This document shows, piece after piece, positions 5,369-7,423 of a DNA stretch of 7,423 nucleotides. Where the stretch lies: positions 1 to 7,423 of the forward strand of contig SYKJ01000131.1 of assembly GCA_005798205.1 (NCBI GenBank), in the 5' to 3' direction. Below the pieces are notes generated by a model. The model was not told the DNA's origin. It did not search any database and saw nothing but the letters and a program-made list of their open reading frames with translations. The first letter of the stretch is position 1. Every line of letters begins with the position of its first letter. Source of the stretch: Bacteroidota bacterium. Lineage in GTDB: Bacteria; Bacteroidota; Bacteroidia; Flavobacteriales; Crocinitomicaceae. The position numbers and the translations under genes were made by a program.

Positions 5369-7169
5369 CTCTTTCTCCAAACTCCCAAAAATTTTTTATA
5401 ATAAATGGTCTTAATGCTAAGTAATCCATACCACTATAAGAGAATGTCAAAATAGCATCATATGGAGAATCCACTATTGGTTCACCACGGAGATTAAAAG
5501 AAGTATTCAGCAAAATTGGAACACCGGTTCTTTCATAAAATTTTTTCAATAATTGATGGAACGAAGGATTTGTTTCTTTCCATACTAATTGAATTCGTGC
5601 AGTTCCATCAACATGTGTTACTGCTGGAATTTTTATTGCCATACCTGATTTTACCCTTGCTACAGATAGCATATAACTTTCTGGAGAATCCAAATCCAAT
5701 TTACCTGAAAAATCAAACCATTCTTTTGCATACTCAGCCATAACACTTGGAGCAAATGGCCTATAAGGCTCTCTGAACTTGATTTTTCTATTAACAATTT
5801 CTTGCGTATCTTTGTATCTTGGATCTGCAATAATACTTCGTGCCCCCAGAGACCTAGGACCCCACTCTGAATTTGAGCTAAACCAACCTATAACATTTTT
5901 TTCTATTAATAGCTCTGAAAGTTTCCCGTAAAACTCATCATCTCCAAATTCATCATATTGCTCGATAGTATATTTTTCTATTTGATCACGTATTTCACTT
6001 ACTGACCATAACGAACCTTTAAGACAAGAATGAAATTTCTTCTTTCTGGGAATTCGCAAGGTACAATGCGTATAGTGCAAAGCGGCACCTAATGCAGATC
6101 CACCATCTCCAGATGCCGGCTGGATAAAGATATCTTCTAAATTAAGTTCTGATTGCAAAACAGAATTTGCAACTGAATTTAACGCAACACCACCGCCTAG
6201 GCAAAGTTTATTTAATCCGGTTAACCGAATTGCTTTTTGTGCCATCTTAAGAACAATCTCTTCTGTAACACATTGCAGACTAGCTGCAATATCAGCATAG
6301 AATTGATTGTCTGTTCCCATTGTAAGCATTTCATTCTCGGAAAGATAATCCGGGGCAAGATGAAGATAATCTGGTGTAAAAAATGGTGTATCGTAAACTC
6401 TTGGCTTTTTTCCAAATAACTCTATGAGTTTACTAGTATACATTTGTTCTGTTGGGGTAGTAAAATCAAAGTAAGAAGAATCAACAAATAATTCTCCATT
6501 GCTTTCCATATTAAACGTTTTGTTAACTTTTTCAGAAAATTTAGGATTTCCGAAAGCAGACATTCCCATAATTTTATACTCGCCCTCATTTACTTCAAAT
6601 CCTAAATAGGAAGTGTAGGCACTGTATACAAGACCAATCGAGTATGGAATACTTAAAGAAGAAATTTTAATTAAATCATTGCCGCTACCTTTGTAAATTG
6701 AGCTACATTCATATTCCCCGACAGCATCATTTATTAAAATCGCAGCCTCTTCAAAGTTTGAGGGCAAAAAAGCTGCAGCTGCATGAGAATCATGATGATT
6801 TATGCATGATATTTTCTCAATCGGAAAGCTTAATTTTTTTGAAATATAATATTCAGGTGAAAAAAATCCCTCACTCAACCAAGAAGAAATTACAGTAGCT
6901 AAGTAATCGGGTTTATTATCAGCTATAGAAAATTTCAAAACTCTATCCAATTTCAATGATGTATTCTCGTAAAACACTATGCGATCAATTTGAAATATTT
7001 TCAAATTTGCACTTTTCAAACAAAAATTAATTGAGTCAATTGGGAAATCATGATCGTGTTTTTTTCTAGAAAATCTTTCTTCATGAGCACCAAACACAAA
7101 TTCCCCATCAATAACTAATGCGGCAGAAGAATCATGAAAACCGAAAGATAAGCCTAATATATTGGTCAT
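5361..7169 (-). CDS. NodU/CmcH-family O-carbamoyltransferase
   Basis: A full-length 602-residue member of the family of NodU, CmcH, NovN and TobZ, which moves a carbamoyl group from carbamoyl phosphate, via carbamoyl-adenylate made with ATP, to a hydroxyl of a sugar or metabolite in the cytoplasm. N-terminal Kae1-like part: LGLSFGFHDSSAAL (5-18); NHHDSHAAAAF (124-134), whose His125 and His129 should bind the metal; DAVGE (148-152); EGEYKIMGMSAFGNP (195-209); CLGGGVALN (323-331); ASGDGGSALGAAL (352-364), with the metal-ligand Asp355. C-terminal YrdC-like part: EWGPRSLGARSIIADPR (435-451), KFREPYRPFAP (464-474), HVDGTARIQ (519-527), NTSFNLRGEPIV (555-566). All main blocks are intact, so it is probably active. 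Deviations: the usual GR before M.EWGPRALG reads SN here, and DGxGE reads DAVGE. The ATG at 7169 has AAGGA 9 bases upstream. It is the first gene of a - strand operon. The acceptor (O-antigen sugar, lipid or antibiotic-like molecule) cannot be read from sequence. Confidence 0.93.
   Translation of the reverse strand: MTNILGLSFGFHDSSAALVIDGEFVFGAHEERFSRKKHDHDFPIDSINFCLKSANLKIFQIDRIVFYENTSLKLDRVLKFSIADNKPDYLATVISSWLSEGFFSPEYYISKKLSFPIEKISCINHHDSHAAAAFLPSNFEEAAILINDAVGEYECSSIYKGSGNDLIKISSLSIPYSIGLVYSAYTSYLGFEVNEGEYKIMGMSAFGNPKFSEKVNKTFNMESNGELFVDSSYFDFTTPTEQMYTSKLIELFGKKPRVYDTPFFTPDYLHLAPDYLSENEMLTMGTDNQFYADIAASLQCVTEEIVLKMAQKAIRLTGLNKLCLGGGVALNSVANSVLQSELNLEDIFIQPASGDGGSALGAALHYTHCTLRIPRKKKFHSCLKGSLWSVSEIRDQIEKYTIEQYDEFGDDEFYGKLSELLIEKNVIGWFSSNSEWGPRSLGARSIIADPRYKDTQEIVNRKIKFREPYRPFAPSVMAEYAKEWFDFSGKLDLDSPESYMLSVARVKSGMAIKIPAVTHVDGTARIQLVWKETNPSFHQLLKKFYERTGVPILLNTSFNLRGEPIVDSPYDAILTFSYSGMDYLALRPFIIKNFWEFGERDD
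5375..5378 (-). promoter_or_regulatory. Ribosome binding site GGAG inside the carbamoyltransferase end
   Basis: GGAG in the last codons of the carbamoyltransferase lies 6 bases before ATG 5368, and the two reading frames overlap in ATGATTAA. This sets the SGNH start at 5368 rather than at the TTG at 5380, which would begin within the ribosome site itself. Confidence 0.55.
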
Positions 7170-7222
7170 TTTAAATTGTCCTTTCTAAAAATAGTTCGAA
7201 AAAACTTTTGGGGAACATTGGA

Positions 7223-7250
7223 TAGATACATAATTTCGACAGTATATCAA
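7223..7250 (-). promoter_or_regulatory. Candidate sigma70-type promoter of the carbamoyltransferase operon
   Basis: On the - strand TTGATA (7250-7245) and TATCTA (7228-7223) are 16 bases apart and end some 53 bases before the ATG at 7169. The match to consensus is moderate and AT-rich DNA gives such pairs often. Transcription from further upstream, beyond the window, is equally possible. No riboswitch-like or attenuator structure is visible in the leader. Confidence 0.25.
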
Positions 7251-7320
7251 TTTGTTTCTTTTTGAACCTAAAAGGATAAATAACGGATAGGAAATTCAAG
7301 CCCACAAGCACCTTAAAACT

Positions 7321-7364
7321 GTAAGCGCTGGCCCCGCACTCATCAAGCACCGATTTGCGCTTAC
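7321..7364. repeat. 8-base inverted repeat GTAAGCGC / GCGCTTAC at the right composition boundary
   Basis: GTAAGCGC (7321-7328) and GCGCTTAC (7357-7364) are exact reverse complements with 28 bases between them, in the stretch where GC content rises again upstream of the operon. No coding frame covers it. It could be a regulatory dyad, a chromosomal repeat or chance. A smaller hairpin, AACAAA/TTTGTT with a 4-base loop, follows at 7391-7406. The rest of 7170-7423 holds no gene I can support. Confidence 0.3.
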
Positions 7365-7423
7365 CTGCACTTCGCCATTACCTAATTGTCAACAAATACT
7401 TTTGTTCGATACTCCGAGAGGTA

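Noticed and set aside
5516..5743. 75-codon + strand ORF within the carbamoyltransferase
   Set aside because: It is antisense to a well-conserved domain block of the carbamoyltransferase and has no ribosome site; a shadow frame.
6221..6419. Overlapping ORFs on both strands inside the carbamoyltransferase
   Set aside because: Both lie within the conserved carbamoyltransferase gene in other frames; low-complexity translations without family features.
6698..6898. 66-codon + strand ORF antisense to the carbamoyltransferase N-terminal part
   Set aside because: Mirror frame of the HHDSHA region; no ribosome site and no plausible protein.
299..7280. Possible imperfect terminal inverted repeats of the island: TTTAATCCTTT (299-309) against AAAGGATAAA (7271-7280)
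   Set aside because: Only about 10 bases with one indel, in AT-rich DNA; too weak to call element ends.
7395..7423. tRNA-like T-arm (GTTCGAT) near the right end
   Set aside because: The flanking bases do not pair as a T-stem and no cloverleaf can be built.

Overview
The window looks like bacterial chromosome carrying a low-GC insert. The first 289 bases are GC-rich (about 62% by eye) and encode the C-terminal end of an aldehyde:ferredoxin oxidoreductase (tungsten-pterin family). That enzyme is typical of anaerobic or facultative bacteria and archaea. From about 290 to about 7300 the DNA drops to roughly 25-35% GC, and the last ~120 bases become mixed again (about 54% GC over 7301-7380). Shine-Dalgarno sequences (AAGGA, GAGG) precede every gene in the AT-rich block, so its source also uses ordinary bacterial initiation. 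The host taxon cannot be named from this sequence.

Layout: the oxidoreductase end (+ strand, 2-289) meets tail-to-tail, with only 10 bases between stop codons, a block of genes that all read on the - strand. In transcription order (high to low coordinate) these are: a full-length NodU/CmcH-family carbamoyltransferase (7169-5361); a cytoplasmic SGNH/GDSL-fold hydrolase or acyltransferase (5368-4016, overlapping the previous gene by 8 bases); an unrecognised 128-residue acidic protein (4014-3628, one base after the previous stop). A ~0.8 kb mostly non-coding stretch follows, holding a doubtful + strand ORF at 3061-3297. Next come a class I SAM-dependent methyltransferase with an NPPH motif (2820-1867), another ~0.84 kb non-coding AT-rich stretch with a long inverted repeat, and a TylF/MycF-like O-methyltransferase homologue (1025-300).

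The first three genes are tightly coupled and were probably built to act together. The carbamoyltransferase would put a carbamoyl group on a hydroxyl of a sugar or small metabolite, and the SGNH protein would add or remove an ester on the same or a related molecule. The two methyltransferase-like genes fit the same theme of decorating a glycan or secondary metabolite, but wide AT-rich gaps separate them and they need not share the transcript. No glycosyltransferase, sugar-nucleotide enzyme, PKS/NRPS, transposase, integrase, tRNA or CRISPR array is recognisable. The most unusual observation is that the TylF-like protein keeps the family's overall pattern but has lost all the acidic residues expected to bind the catalytic metal. 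The gene-poor gaps and sharp composition edges suggest a laterally acquired, partly decaying island.
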